Assembly (NCBI GenBank): GCA_963712995.1
Contig: CAVQKH010000036.1
Location: 72,702-136,701 of the forward strand
DNA: 64,000 nt
Direction of reading: 5' to 3'
Origin: GCA-003244245 sp963712995
GTDB lineage: Bacteria > Actinomycetota > Actinomycetes > Mycobacteriales > Pseudonocardiaceae
Of the stretch, positions 54,359-62,627 are shown piece by piece; within the stretch, counting starts at the first letter, position 1; each line of letters starts with the position of its first letter. The translations under genes and the position numbers were made by a program. Under the pieces are notes generated by a model that had not been told where the DNA came from, searched no databases, and saw only the letters and a program-made list of their open reading frames with translations.

Positions 54359-55054
54359 ATGGCTGATGAGGGGACGAGCGCGGCTGTACCTGGGCGACCG
54401 CCGCGGCTGACGCACGAGGAGCTGCGACGCGCCCAGGCCGACACGCTGGAGTCGCCTCGGCGCCAGTACGGGATTGCCGCGCGGATCCTGTTCATTTTAC
54501 TCGACGTGGTATATGGCAAGCCTCTCACGCTGAGCAAGTTCAAGGTTCTCGAGTTGATCGCCCGCGTTCCGTACATGGCCTGGGAACAGGTTGCCTTCAT
54601 CGCTATCACCCATGTCCATGCCGACACAGATATGGCCCGGCGCATACACGAGCGTGTTGCTACGTCCCGCGCGGAGCAAGACAACGAGATGTTCCACCTG
54701 CTTATCATCGAGGAGCTGATCGCCAGGTCCGGCCGGCGACAGCCGCAGATCAAGTTCTTCTGGTTACCGCAGGCGATCGCATTCGTCTATTATCAGTTGT
54801 CGTGGTTGCTCTTCGTGCTGAAGCCGAGCTGGTCGTATCGTCTCAATGCGGACTTCGAAGACCACGCGGAGCACGAATACATGACCATGGTCGCGGAACA
54901 TCCCGACTGGGACAGCGCACCATTTGAATCCTCGTTCGCCGACGACTTCGGCCACTTCGACTCACTCGCGGACGTGTTCCGACAGATCGGCCACGACGAG
55001 CGGGTACACAAGCTCGAAAGTGAGGCCCTGATGAAGAAACCCCGGTTCCGCTGA
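54359..55054 (+). CDS. Alternative-oxidase-like di-iron protein
   Basis: 231 residues from ATG 54359 with GGGAGG upstream. The four-helix di-iron pattern of alternative oxidases is visible: a first-Glu-like segment WEQVAFIAITH, then EQDNEMFHLLIIEELI (NE..H), FEDHAEHEYMTM (E..H), and IGHDERVHKLE (DE..H). Two hydrophobic stretches (ILFILLDVVYGK, FWLPQAIAFVYYQLSWLLF) may bind the membrane face. AOX transfers electrons from quinol to oxygen, bypassing complexes III/IV. If functional it would give cyanide- or NO-resistant respiration. A dedicated profile search is needed to separate it from relatives. Confidence 0.6.
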   Translation: MADEGTSAAVPGRPPRLTHEELRRAQADTLESPRRQYGIAARILFILLDVVYGKPLTLSKFKVLELIARVPYMAWEQVAFIAITHVHADTDMARRIHERVATSRAEQDNEMFHLLIIEELIARSGRRQPQIKFFWLPQAIAFVYYQLSWLLFVLKPSWSYRLNADFEDHAEHEYMTMVAEHPDWDSAPFESSFADDFGHFDSLADVFRQIGHDERVHKLESEALMKKPRFR

Positions 55055-55291
55055 AGTTCCGCTGGCGACGATCCCCACCGGTTGGTGCCGCGTAGGAGGT
55101 GGCCGGTAACCGGGCCGGCAGCGGCTCGCCGGTCAGCGTTCGCCGGTGGTGAGTTGCTCGCTCGGCCTCCCGCGTCCAGGTGCGGGCTTGGGGATGCTCA
55201 GGTGCCGCAAGCGGTCGCCAGCTACCGATCCCCCGCTTCCCCTGTCGTCGGCGCAGAGGGTGCATCCGCTGTGGCAATAAATCCTGGGTCG

Positions 55292-55339
55292 CCGGAAAGC
55301 CTTGGACGCCGCGGTTGGCGTACGTCGAAGGCTTTCCGG
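55292..55339. terminator. Hairpin between convergent genes
   Basis: CCGGAAAGCCTT (55292-55303) pairs with AAGGCTTTCCGG (55328-55339) over a 24-base loop. It lies between the convergent AOX-like gene and the phasin-like gene. There is no T-run, so it may act as a bidirectional stop of the actinobacterial type. The 55055-55291 stretch contains no supported gene. Confidence 0.45.
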
Positions 55340-55402
55340 TGATGGAGGACCGCCAGAGGCGCTAGTGGCGCTTCAGGCGTCTTCCAGTCAGGGGGTGACC
55401 GG

Positions 55403-55954
55403 TCAGCGGAGCTTGCTGTCAGTGGTGTTTGCGGTGACGGGCGTTCGTGTCTTGGCGGACTGTCCCGCCTGGGTCTTCGCGCGTTCGATCCCGCTGATGT
55501 CCGAGGTGCTGTCGTCGGACCTGTTGTTATCGACGGAGCGTCTGTTGTGCTCCGCTGTGTCGTCGTCGTTGTAACGCTCGTGTGATCTGTGAGAGCCGTC
55601 GTGGCGTTGGTCGCTCCTGGCGTCGAACTGGTTGTTCGCCGACCTGTCCCGGGTGGTGTCCGCGGACGTCATGTCTCGAACAACGTTGCGCAGCGGTGCG
55701 GCGGCGTCCAGCATGCTCTGGGCGAACTGTCGCTGGGCCTTCAGTACCTGCTCGGCGTAGTCGTAGACGGCGCCGGTCCAGGTGGACATCAGATTTTCGG
55801 CCGTGGCTAGCCCCTCGTGCTGCTGATGGCTGTCCCACTCCTGGTGGCCGGCCCGCTCACGGTGGCTGTCGCGCTCCTGGTGACTGTCCCGCCCGTGGTC
55901 GCTGTCGCGATCGTCGTAGGTGGTTCCGTCGGACCGTTTTTCAAACGTAGTCAT
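55403..55954 (-). CDS. Low-complexity protein with phasin-like core
   Basis: 183 residues from ATG 55954. Very hydrophilic flanks rich in His, Asp, Arg, Ser (with repeats such as RDSHQERDSHRERAGHQEWD) surround a short helical core (TWTGAVYDYAEQVLKAQRQF) resembling phasins, which coat polyhydroxyalkanoate granules. No polyester synthase is nearby. The AT-richer 55955-56150 region is probably its promoter. The coding call is moderate because of composition bias. Confidence 0.5.
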   Translation of the reverse strand: MTTFEKRSDGTTYDDRDSDHGRDSHQERDSHRERAGHQEWDSHQQHEGLATAENLMSTWTGAVYDYAEQVLKAQRQFAQSMLDAAAPLRNVVRDMTSADTTRDRSANNQFDARSDQRHDGSHRSHERYNDDDTAEHNRRSVDNNRSDDSTSDISGIERAKTQAGQSAKTRTPVTANTTDSKLR

Positions 55955-56632
55955 AGTACTCCCAATATTGATAATCTCGGAGTGATCGCGCGGATGTGCA
56001 ACACGAACCTGAATTCGAGACTACGCCCGCATTGTGAATATGTCAAACCGACGACCTTAATATTCAGATCATTTTTCGGATCTTCCGTAAGTCTTGTTCC
56101 TCAATTTCTGCCACGGAAATGTGTGTGGGGTCTTGATCGGTCGTATCGCTCACACCGGGTGGGCCTGCGGGTCAGCTGGTGTGAGCGATGTCGAACAACC
56201 GGGGTGGTTCGGGTCCATTAAGGGCGCCGAGGATGGTCTTGTGCACGGGGTCAGCGCACAGTGCTGGGCGAGCTGGCCGTCGAGGGTGGCAAGGGTGGAC
56301 CAGGTGCCACCGAACGCTCGGCGTAGCCGGATCCGCCGGCGTCGGGATCGAGGCTTCGCCCGTGGTCGGTGTCGGAGGCGCTCGAGTTGCCGTGATGGGC
56401 GTGTGCGGCGCGGTAGTGCTCCACGACCTGTGGGTGATCGGCGGCCACCGGCTCGACACCTTCGCTGAAGTCCTCCGGTAGCCACGATCGTGCATCACCT
56501 CCGTGACCAGCGGCTCAAGGGGGGAGGTCGGCGCGGTGGGGTCTCTTAAGCCTTGAGTGGTGGGTGTGGGGTGGGTGTGGGGTGGGTAGCTCGGTGGTGG
56601 GCGGGTGCGGTGGGCGTTGGTCGTCCGCTGTG

Positions 56633-57326
56633 TCCAACCGCTTGCTTGCCTTCAACCCCTGCGAGGACATCCGGCTGCCACCACGGCGCAGGCATGACTC
56701 AGATGAACGGATCATCACCCGCGAGGAGTTGATGACCGTCCTGCTTCCGATCGTGCCCGACCGCTACCGCGCCATTGTCGCTACCGCGGGGGGCGCCGGA
56801 CTCCGATGGGGAGAGGCAGCGGGCCTCTGTGATGACGTGCTCGATCTCGATCAATGTCGGCTCCGGGTGATCCGTACCGTCATTGAGGTGAGCGGGCAGA
56901 CGAGCTTCAAGCCGTTTCCCAAGACCGCCGCCGGTCGGCGCACGGTTCCCCTCCCACCATGGCTGGTCGAGATCATCCGGAAGCATCGGGAAACCTACCC
57001 GATGGGGGAGGGCGGTCTGGTGTTTCCCAACGCGGTCGGCAAACCACTCCGTCGCACGTTGTTCCGTGCCCGCGTCTGGCGGCCTGTTCTGGTACGAGCG
57101 GGAATGTTGGGGCACCGTCATTGTCGTCGGTGATGGGGCCGTGCGGGCCGGCTGGACTGACGACACCGGAGCGACGCTGGTCAAGGAATTCCCGACTGAG
57201 CGGGAAGCCGTGTTGCATATTGCCCGATCGTGTACCGGCGGACTTCGGTTTCATGACCTGAGACACTCTTACGCCACCTGGCTCGTCGACGATGGCGCGA
57301 TCAGCGCACCGACGCCGAGTCGCTGA
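56633..57326 (+). pseudogene. Tyrosine-type site-specific integrase, degraded
   Basis: The core domain starts abruptly at LLAFNPCEDIRLPPRRRHDS, without the N-terminal arm-binding domain. Catalytic Arg region: VATAGGAGLRWGEAAGL. After about 57110 the frame shifts, and in the new frame WTDDTGATLVKEFPTEREAV and GLRFHDLRHSYATWLVDDG (the HxxR box) are read. The sequence then ends before the tyrosine region. It lies 35 bases from the right att copy, as expected for an element integrase, but is inactive. The sequence between 56150 and 56500 holds only a doubtful minus-strand remnant. Confidence 0.75.
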
Positions 57327-57360
57327 CTTTCGGTCCTGATGATGCTGCCCAGCCGGACCG

Positions 57361-57382
57361 TTTGTACTGGTGGGCGATACAA
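57361..57382 (+). other. Right attachment-like site at tRNA-Val 3' end
   Basis: A 22-bp match to 49948-49969, overlapping the 3' end and CCA of tRNA-Val(GAC). Together they bound a 7.4-kb island whose insertion kept the tRNA intact. Confidence 0.8.
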
Positions 57383-57442
57383 GGATTGAACTTGTGACCT
57401 CTACCGTGTCAAGGTAGCGCTCTCCCACTGAGCTAATCGCCC
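57368..57442 (-). tRNA. tRNA-Val (anticodon GAC)
   Basis: The minus strand folds as a cloverleaf: acceptor GGGCGAT with ATCGCCC, D-stem region TAGCTCAGTGGGAGAGC, anticodon arm CTACC-TTGACAC-GGTAG with anticodon GAC, T-arm with GTTCAATCC, discriminator A and encoded CCA. Its 3' end is the integration target of the island. Confidence 0.93.
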
Positions 57443-57443
57443 G

Positions 57444-57515
57444 AGGCGGAGGCGGGAATCGAACCCGCGTACAGGGCTTTGCAGGCCCTTGCCTAAGCCA
57501 CTCGGCCACTCCGCC
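57444..57515 (-). tRNA. tRNA-Cys (anticodon GCA)
   Basis: Cloverleaf on the minus strand: acceptor GGCGGAG with CTCCGCC, anticodon loop CTGCAAA (GCA), T-loop GGTTCGATTCC, discriminator T. It directly follows on the minus strand two bases before tRNA-Val, so the two are likely co-transcribed. Confidence 0.93.
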
Positions 57516-57610
57516 GCGCCTTGATCACCGGAGGGACCCCTACCGCCGGTGGCCTGAAGTTGTGACCCCGACACCCGCCCCTGGGGCGGCCCGGCGTGGG
57601 GGCCGCACAG

Positions 57611-57683
57611 AGCGGACGACGGGATTCGAACCCGCGACCCTCACCTTGGCAAGGTGATGCGCTACCAGCTGCGCTACGTCCGC
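57611..57683 (-). tRNA. tRNA-Gly (anticodon GCC)
   Basis: Cloverleaf on the minus strand: acceptor GCGGACG with CGTCCGC, D-arm TAGCGCAGCTGGTAGC, anticodon arm with CTTGCCAAG (GCC), T-arm GGTTCGAATCC, discriminator T. It begins the Gly-Cys-Val tRNA array. Confidence 0.93.
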
Positions 57684-57776
57684 ATGCTTTCGACGGGATG
57701 GACCCCGAACCCCCGCCCTGCTGCGTGTCAGAACTCTAGCCGACTCGGGAAGTCGAGATCAAGCCGGGTCTGGATC

Positions 57777-58202
57777 TCAGGGCAGTTCGTTGGCGATCAT
57801 CTGGTCGAGCGCGTGGTCGACGTTCATCCACAGGGTTTCGTCACCAGGCAGGACGATGTCGTAGCTGGCGTCGAGGAACTCGGCGAGCCGTTGAGCGCTG
57901 GCCTCGAAGACAGCGTGTCCGGACGGGGAGTTGAGCTCCATCACGATGATCTCCGGATCGCCCGTACCGGGCCGGATACGCACATCGCCTTCGCCAGCTT
58001 GGGCGATCAGACCGTCGGCGAGGAGATCGCGGGAGAACACCCACTCCACCCAGCCGGCTCTCCCAGTGCGGAAAGCAGCGACTATGGCGTATGGATCACG
58101 GGTGTCGTAACGGAGCGCAACCTGAACGGGCACGGCGGGAGTGCGCGGCGCCAGCAGATCGAAGACCGCCGATGAACGGAGGGTCACATGGTCGTTACGC
58201 AT
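57777..58202 (-). CDS. SsgA/SsgB-like sporulation and cell division regulator
   Basis: 141 residues from ATG 58202. Family features: VPVQVALRYDTRDPYAIVAA, VEWVFSRDLLADGLIAQAGE and GDVRIRPGTG, ending with a coil (FLDASYDIVLPGDET). SsgB-type proteins help position FtsZ for sporulation septation in streptomycetes and related actinomycetes. Presence supports a mycelial or sporulating host. It is divergent from the sigma-factor gene. Confidence 0.85.
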   Translation of the reverse strand: MRNDHVTLRSSAVFDLLAPRTPAVPVQVALRYDTRDPYAIVAAFRTGRAGWVEWVFSRDLLADGLIAQAGEGDVRIRPGTGDPEIIVMELNSPSGHAVFEASAQRLAEFLDASYDIVLPGDETLWMNVDHALDQMIANELP

Positions 58203-58447
58203 CGTTGTCGCCCCTTTCTGCGCCTTCGGATCTGAAACGATTGACTCTGACGGCTGTCACGCCGAAACGTGCGAGCTACGCCCGGATGCCTAAGGCAGAC
58301 CACCCGGACGGGGCAGAAGCGATCACCCAAGTGGCAGGATCGTCGCTCGCCGTGCCTGCTTGCGGCCGTCTGCGGGAATACTCTGAAGGAACTAACCTGA
58401 ACCGTCAGGTGGTTGTCCGGCGTAGGTTCGACGTGAGGATCTCTCTG

Positions 58448-59143
58448 GTGGCCGACGAGGCTCGATCAAGTGCCCCCCGGCCGGATCGGGGGCAGGGCAG
58501 GCCAGGGCCGGTCGCACCGGTTCCCAGACTGCCGGAGGGGCCTTCCGACGCCGAGCTCGTGCAACGACTCCGGCAGGCCGACGGGTCGGCGCTGTCCCAG
58601 CTCTATCAGCGTTTCGGCAGGCCCTGCTACTCGCTGGCGCGCCGGATCTGCGCTGACGAGGGGCTGGCGGAGGATGTGGTGCAAGAGGTGTTCCTGACTC
58701 TCTGGCGGGATCCGACCCGATTTGACCCGTCGCGGGGCGGTTTCGCCACCTGGTTGCTCACGTTGATCCACCATAAGGCGGTGGACGCGGTGCGAAGAGA
58801 GAGCACCATCCGCCGACGCATGGTCGCTGCACCGGAGGCAGGAGAGGACTGGTCGCCGACACCGGTACCGGGTGCCGACCAAGCCGCCATGGCCCGAGTC
58901 GCAGCCGGTCAGGTGCGCGCGGCGTTGCACCTCCTGCCGTATGAACAGCGGCATGTTCTCGCACTGGCCTACTTCGGAGGACACACGCAGCGTGAGATCG
59001 CAGTGCTGACCGGTGTCCCGCTGGGCACGGTGAAGTCCCGGATGTTCACCGCTGTGCAGCGGCTGCGCTCGCTGCTGGCCGACGAGTTGGGGCCGGAAAC
59101 TTTGGTCGCTGAGGCTCAGAGGGCGAGGGAGGTGAAAAGATGA
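58448..59143 (+). CDS. ECF-type RNA polymerase sigma factor
   Basis: 231 residues from GTG 58448; longer upstream readings are not conserved. Region 2 is ALSQLYQRFGRPCYSLARRI, DEGLAEDVVQEVFLTLWRDP and ATWLLTLIHHKAVDAVRRES. Region 4 is LPYEQRHVLALAYFGGHTQR and VLTGVPLGTVKSRMFTAVQR. The gene overlaps its partner, the anti-sigma factor gene, by four bases, the usual layout for a stress-responsive sigma/anti-sigma unit. Its target regulon is not visible here. Confidence 0.92.
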   Translation: MADEARSSAPRPDRGQGRPGPVAPVPRLPEGPSDAELVQRLRQADGSALSQLYQRFGRPCYSLARRICADEGLAEDVVQEVFLTLWRDPTRFDPSRGGFATWLLTLIHHKAVDAVRRESTIRRRMVAAPEAGEDWSPTPVPGADQAAMARVAAGQVRAALHLLPYEQRHVLALAYFGGHTQREIAVLTGVPLGTVKSRMFTAVQRLRSLLADELGPETLVAEAQRAREVKR

Positions 59144-59928
59144 ACGACCAGCGCCAGATTGCGGCCTGCCCGCATGGGGAGTTGGCGGTCGGGTGGGCGT
59201 TGCGCTCTCTGGAACCCGCCGAGGAGTCCCTGATCGCGGCCCACCTGCCAGACTGCCTGGCATGCAGAGGCGTGGCTTTGCAGACCGAGGAGGTCGGCGC
59301 CATGCTGGGTCTGTCCGTCCCCGAGTTGATTCCCAGCGCTGGGCTGGAGCAGCGGATACTCAGCGTTACTGGAACCCAATGGGATGCGCCGGTGGTGCCA
59401 CTCGCATCCCCGGCGACGCCGGTCCGATCCGCTCCCGTGTTGTCGTGGTTTCCACCCGTGAAGTTGGTCGCGGCCGCAGCAGCCATCCTGGTCGCCGCGG
59501 CAGTGGGGCTCGGAGCGTGGGTGGTGCAGTTGGATGGCCAACTCAACCAGACGCAGCAGCAGGTCACTGCCATGTCCGAGGCGTTGCAGAGTGCGGCGGA
59601 TCCGGCGGCGGTCCGGGTACCTCTGGCCACCAAGGACGGCCGTCGGGTGGGCATGGTGCTGGCGAACGGTGGCCGGGTCGCAGTGTTGCCTACCCGACTA
59701 CCCAGCAATCGGGTGGCGGACCAGACCTACGTCTTGTGGGGGCTTGCCGGCCAGACACCCATTGCCTTGGCGGCGTTCGACGTATCGGGAGGTGATCCGC
59801 AGCTTCATGCCGTACCCTCGGTGACGAGCGCGGGGAGTTTCACCGGTTACGCGATCTCCCTGGAACCCGGTCGGCATGCCCCTGTGGTACCGACTGACGT
59901 CGTAGCGAGCGGGCGGGTGGCGAGCTGA
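59140..59928 (+). CDS. Anti-sigma factor with membrane anchor (RskA-like)
   Basis: 262 residues from ATG 59140, overlapping the sigma-factor stop. The N-terminal zinc anti-sigma motif is ESLIAAHLPDCLACRG (HxxxCxxC), which holds the sigma factor. A single membrane helix (LVAAAAAILVAAAVGLGAWV) follows, and the extracytoplasmic part (ADQTYVLWGLAGQTPIALAA) matches RskA. Signals outside the cell should trigger proteolysis and sigma release. Confidence 0.88.
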   Translation: MNDQRQIAACPHGELAVGWALRSLEPAEESLIAAHLPDCLACRGVALQTEEVGAMLGLSVPELIPSAGLEQRILSVTGTQWDAPVVPLASPATPVRSAPVLSWFPPVKLVAAAAAILVAAAVGLGAWVVQLDGQLNQTQQQVTAMSEALQSAADPAAVRVPLATKDGRRVGMVLANGGRVAVLPTRLPSNRVADQTYVLWGLAGQTPIALAAFDVSGGDPQLHAVPSVTSAGSFTGYAISLEPGRHAPVVPTDVVASGRVAS

Positions 59929-60020
59929 CAATCGAGCAGAAGTCCCGGCGATCCGGGCAGAACGCTCAACACGACAACCGGTACACTCGGTTCAGAGCAC
60001 GACTTCGCCGCCGGCCGGGC

Positions 60021-60365
60021 TTGGATCGTGCGTATCGTGTTCTGGTCGGTGTGGTGGGTTTTGCGGTGCTCATCGCAGGCATCATCGCCATCCCCTACCC
60101 GGGTCCGGGTTGGCTGATCCTGTTCGCTGGCCTGGCGATCCTGGGAACCGAGTTCCAGTGGGCTCAGCATGCGCTGCACTGGACCCGCAGTCGCTACGAC
60201 GCCTGGGTCGACTGGCTGCGGAGTCAGCGTCCGCTCGTTCGGCTGGCGGTGATCACCCTGACCTGCGTCGTCGTCCTCGCCACCCTCTGGCTGGTGGACG
60301 CCTTCGGCCTGGTAGCCGGATGGGTCGGCTTGCACTGGGATTGGGTACGTTCGCCGCTGGCCTGA
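60021..60365 (+). CDS. TIGR02611-family PGPGW membrane protein
   Basis: 114 residues listed from TTG 60021. The motif IPYPGPGWLILFAGLAILG and the coil WAQHALHWTRSRYDAWVDWL match small actinobacterial membrane proteins. The frame is open further upstream (NRYTRFRARLRRRPG), so the real start is probably earlier, perhaps overlapping the anti-sigma gene end, with a non-standard codon. It may belong to the same operon. Function is unknown. Confidence 0.7.
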   Translation: MDRAYRVLVGVVGFAVLIAGIIAIPYPGPGWLILFAGLAILGTEFQWAQHALHWTRSRYDAWVDWLRSQRPLVRLAVITLTCVVVLATLWLVDAFGLVAGWVGLHWDWVRSPLA

Positions 60366-60397
60366 TCCTGTATGGTGATCCCTTGCTGCGGCAGCAG

Positions 60398-60469
60398 GGG
60401 CGATTAGCTCAGCGGGAGAGCGCTTCGTTCACACCGAAGAGGTCACTGGTTCGATCCCAGTATCGCCCA
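60398..60469 (+). tRNA. tRNA-Val (anticodon CAC)
   Basis: Cloverleaf: acceptor GGGCGAT with ATCGCCC, TAGCTCAGCGGGAGAGC, anticodon loop TTCACAC (CAC), T-arm GGTTCGATCC, discriminator A, no encoded CCA. About 85 bases downstream is an integrase 3' fragment on the minus strand, the usual place for an element integrated at a tRNA. Confidence 0.93.
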
Positions 60470-60554
60470 CTCTCAAAACCCCAGATCAGGGGCCTTATCG
60501 AAGTCTTCTGGTCGATCTTCAAGTGAGTGATCACGGCCGATCGTCAGCGAATCG

Positions 60555-60776
60555 TCAGCAGACGTCGTCGTCATCGAGTGCTTGCAAGATCCGGTCGTGA
60601 TCGTCAGTGCGTCGGGTGTAGAGGTCCAGGGTGGTGGAGGATCGCTCGTGGCCCATCACACGTTGGACCATGTTGACCGGTACGCCGTCATCGTCGCTCG
60701 TGGCCCATCACACGTTGGACCATGTTGACCGGTACGCCGTCATCGACGAGCCAGGTGGCATAGGAATGTCTGAGAA
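60555..60776 (-). pseudogene. Tyrosine integrase C-terminal fragment with internal tandem duplication
   Basis: The minus strand reads LRHSYATWLVDDGVPVNMVQ, RVMGHERSSTTLDLYTRRTD and stops after DDDDVC. These are the HxxR, HxxR-like MGHE and catalytic Tyr boxes. The region is interrupted by a 52-bp direct duplication that shifts the frame after GHER. No N-terminal part follows upstream. It is a relic of an element that used the tRNA-Val(CAC) 3' end. Confidence 0.75.
60642..60745 (+). repeat. 52-bp perfect tandem duplication
   Basis: Copies at 60642-60693 and 60694-60745 are identical (starting TCGCTCGTGGCCCATCACAC). The unit lies inside the integrase fragment. As 52 is not divisible by 3 it breaks that frame. 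Confidence 0.9.
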
Positions 60777-61944
60777 GTCAGCCGTGGATCTTCGTGACGC
60801 TGTTGAAGAGGCAGTGCGGCGCTGGGATGTTCTGGAAAGATCACGCGGCGAAGCTCCTGTGATCGATTTCGACTGCGCACCTCCGCCAGGGAAACTGCGC
60901 CCGTTCGACAATCGGTTCGCCGCGCTCGACCAGCTTACGCGACTCCGGACCGAAGCCGACGCACAGCATCAACCAGCGTTGACGACTCACCTTGATGCGC
61001 ACATCGCGTACCTTGGTGCCCTTATCGGTCAGCAACTGCCCCTTGACGAGTACCTCTTGCTCACGCAGGGTTGCGCGCCCCGTGGTTGGACTCGGGAGTA
61101 CATCGAACAACGCGCATGGCTCGCTCAAGATGCCCTCAGGTCACTGGACATCGCGTGGGATCAAGATGCCTGGAGCAACATTCGCTCGGTGAGCGGGCAG
61201 CTACCAGCAGACGAGCTGGGTACTGTCATCGCGGACTATGCCGGCAAGTACGAGTCCGTCGTTCGTCGGCTCGTCAATAGCGACGCCGAGTTCAATCTGA
61301 CCGTCGAAGATGTCGAGGTCGACGCATATTGGTCCTATTGGCTCGACGGCGCAGGCCACGACGCACGTCTGCGCATCAACAAGAACAATGCTACCTTTTC
61401 GCGTGTTGACGCTTATCGTTTCGCGCTTCACGAGGTCCTTGGGCACGCTCTGCAATACTCAAGCCTCACGGCGCAGGCCGAGGCCAACACCGTCGAGTGG
61501 CCAAGAATTCTCGCTGTCCACTGTCCGCACCAAGTCTTGTTTGAAGGTTTGGCTCAAGTTCTCCCATGGATAGCGTCACCCGACGACGCGATCGTTGTTG
61601 CCCGCACGAGAATCGATCACTTCATGAACCTCGTCCGCGGTCAGATTCACATCTGGATCAATAGCGGCGTCACACCTGCGGACTGTCGTGATCTGGTATA
61701 CCGCCAGGTTCCCTGGTGGACTGACGAGGAGATCGCCCGTGAACTTCACGATCGCAGCAGAAATCCACAGTTCAGGTCCTACTTATGGTCCTATCCCGCA
61801 GGAATAGACTGGTTCATTAGACTCGTCGAAGCGGGCGGGGCAACGCTCGCGGAGGTGCTTCGTGAAGCCTATAAGCGCCCGCTTACTCCGAGTGAACTCC
61901 ACGAACTCTGGCCCGCCGGAGGGGTTATCGGAGGAAACCAGTAG
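60766..61944 (+). CDS. Zinc metallopeptidase-like protein (HEVLGH motif)
   Basis: 392 residues from ATG 60766 (MSEKSAVDLRDAVEEAVRRW); upstream in-frame residues come from the integrase duplication. The active-site-like motif is FALHEVLGHALQYSS (HExxGH), with an Glu downstream in VLFEGLAQVLPW that could be the third metal ligand. The rest is helical, soluble and rich in Trp and acidic residues; no signal peptide. The codon use is visibly less GC-rich than the flanks, suggesting horizontal transfer. The next gene begins inside its 3' end, so they form a pair. The exact family is not recognised. Confidence 0.6.
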   Translation: MSEKSAVDLRDAVEEAVRRWDVLERSRGEAPVIDFDCAPPPGKLRPFDNRFAALDQLTRLRTEADAQHQPALTTHLDAHIAYLGALIGQQLPLDEYLLLTQGCAPRGWTREYIEQRAWLAQDALRSLDIAWDQDAWSNIRSVSGQLPADELGTVIADYAGKYESVVRRLVNSDAEFNLTVEDVEVDAYWSYWLDGAGHDARLRINKNNATFSRVDAYRFALHEVLGHALQYSSLTAQAEANTVEWPRILAVHCPHQVLFEGLAQVLPWIASPDDAIVVARTRIDHFMNLVRGQIHIWINSGVTPADCRDLVYRQVPWWTDEEIARELHDRSRNPQFRSYLWSYPAGIDWFIRLVEAGGATLAEVLREAYKRPLTPSELHELWPAGGVIGGNQ

Positions 61945-62347
61945 GCTTTTCGTTTACGGCACGCTCCTTCTCGACGACGTGGTCAGCGCACTCCTTGGTC
62001 GCATACCCCACTACCAGCATGCGGTGGCCCCCGGTTGGCGGGTCGTGTGCTTACCGCAGAGGGTTTACCCCGGATTGGTCCCGGGTCAGGGTGAGGCAAC
62101 TGGCAAAGTGTTCACCGACCTCACGGACACCGAGTGGACTACCTTAGACGCCTTCGAGGACCCTGCCTATACGCTCGCCGCTGTGCGGGTGCTGCTCCCT
62201 CCCGAATTGGACGCCTTCTCGTACATATGGCCGGGCGAACACATCGACGAGCCCTGGTCCGCCACAGATTTCGGTCGCGACGAACTCAGAGACTATCTCG
62301 ACCGCTGTCGCAGTTGGCGACATCGCTATGAGCGGCGTAGCAGCTAG
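61892..62347 (+). CDS. Gamma-glutamylcyclotransferase-family protein (AIG2-like)
   Basis: About 151 residues, with the fold signature RLFVYGTLLLDDVVSALLGR (YGTL substrate loop), GWRVVCLPQRVYPGLVPGQG, and the catalytic Glu in DAFEDPAYTLA. The start is uncertain; I chose GTG 61892 inside the end of the metallopeptidase gene, since no start lies after its stop near the domain. Members cleave gamma-glutamyl bonds (glutathione or modified peptides). The overlap implies coupled expression with the peptidase, so a shared substrate is plausible. Confidence 0.7.
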   Translation: MNSTNSGPPEGLSEETSRLFVYGTLLLDDVVSALLGRIPHYQHAVAPGWRVVCLPQRVYPGLVPGQGEATGKVFTDLTDTEWTTLDAFEDPAYTLAAVRVLLPPELDAFSYIWPGEHIDEPWSATDFGRDELRDYLDRCRSWRHRYERRSS

Positions 62348-62627
62348 CACTCGCGCTTCAGTGGTCGCACGATAAGACTCGAATTTGATCGACACCGCAT
62401 TGCCTCCACCCTCGCGGAACACATCGACGTAGATCGTGCTGGTCAGCTCTGATCGAAGTTGCGCCCGAGCAAATCCGTGAGGGGCGGTCGTGCGACGACC
62501 CAGGTACCCCAGTTACCCGTCGTCAAACCACCTCGACTACGCGCCCGTCATCGCGCGCCGTTCAATCCGGCGATCCGGAGGGCTATGAACATGCCGGTCC
62601 GCAACCGCAAGATACTTAATCTAGTAA

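Noticed and set aside
56150..56500. Minus-strand ORF between the phasin-like gene and the integrase
   Set aside because: A stretch such as HPQVVEHYRAAH hints at a lost small protein but is too short and out of frame with its surroundings.
58388..58417. Autoregulatory GGAAC promoter before the ECF sigma factor
   Set aside because: GGAAC is present but the spacing to the next GTC does not fit the usual 16-17 bases.
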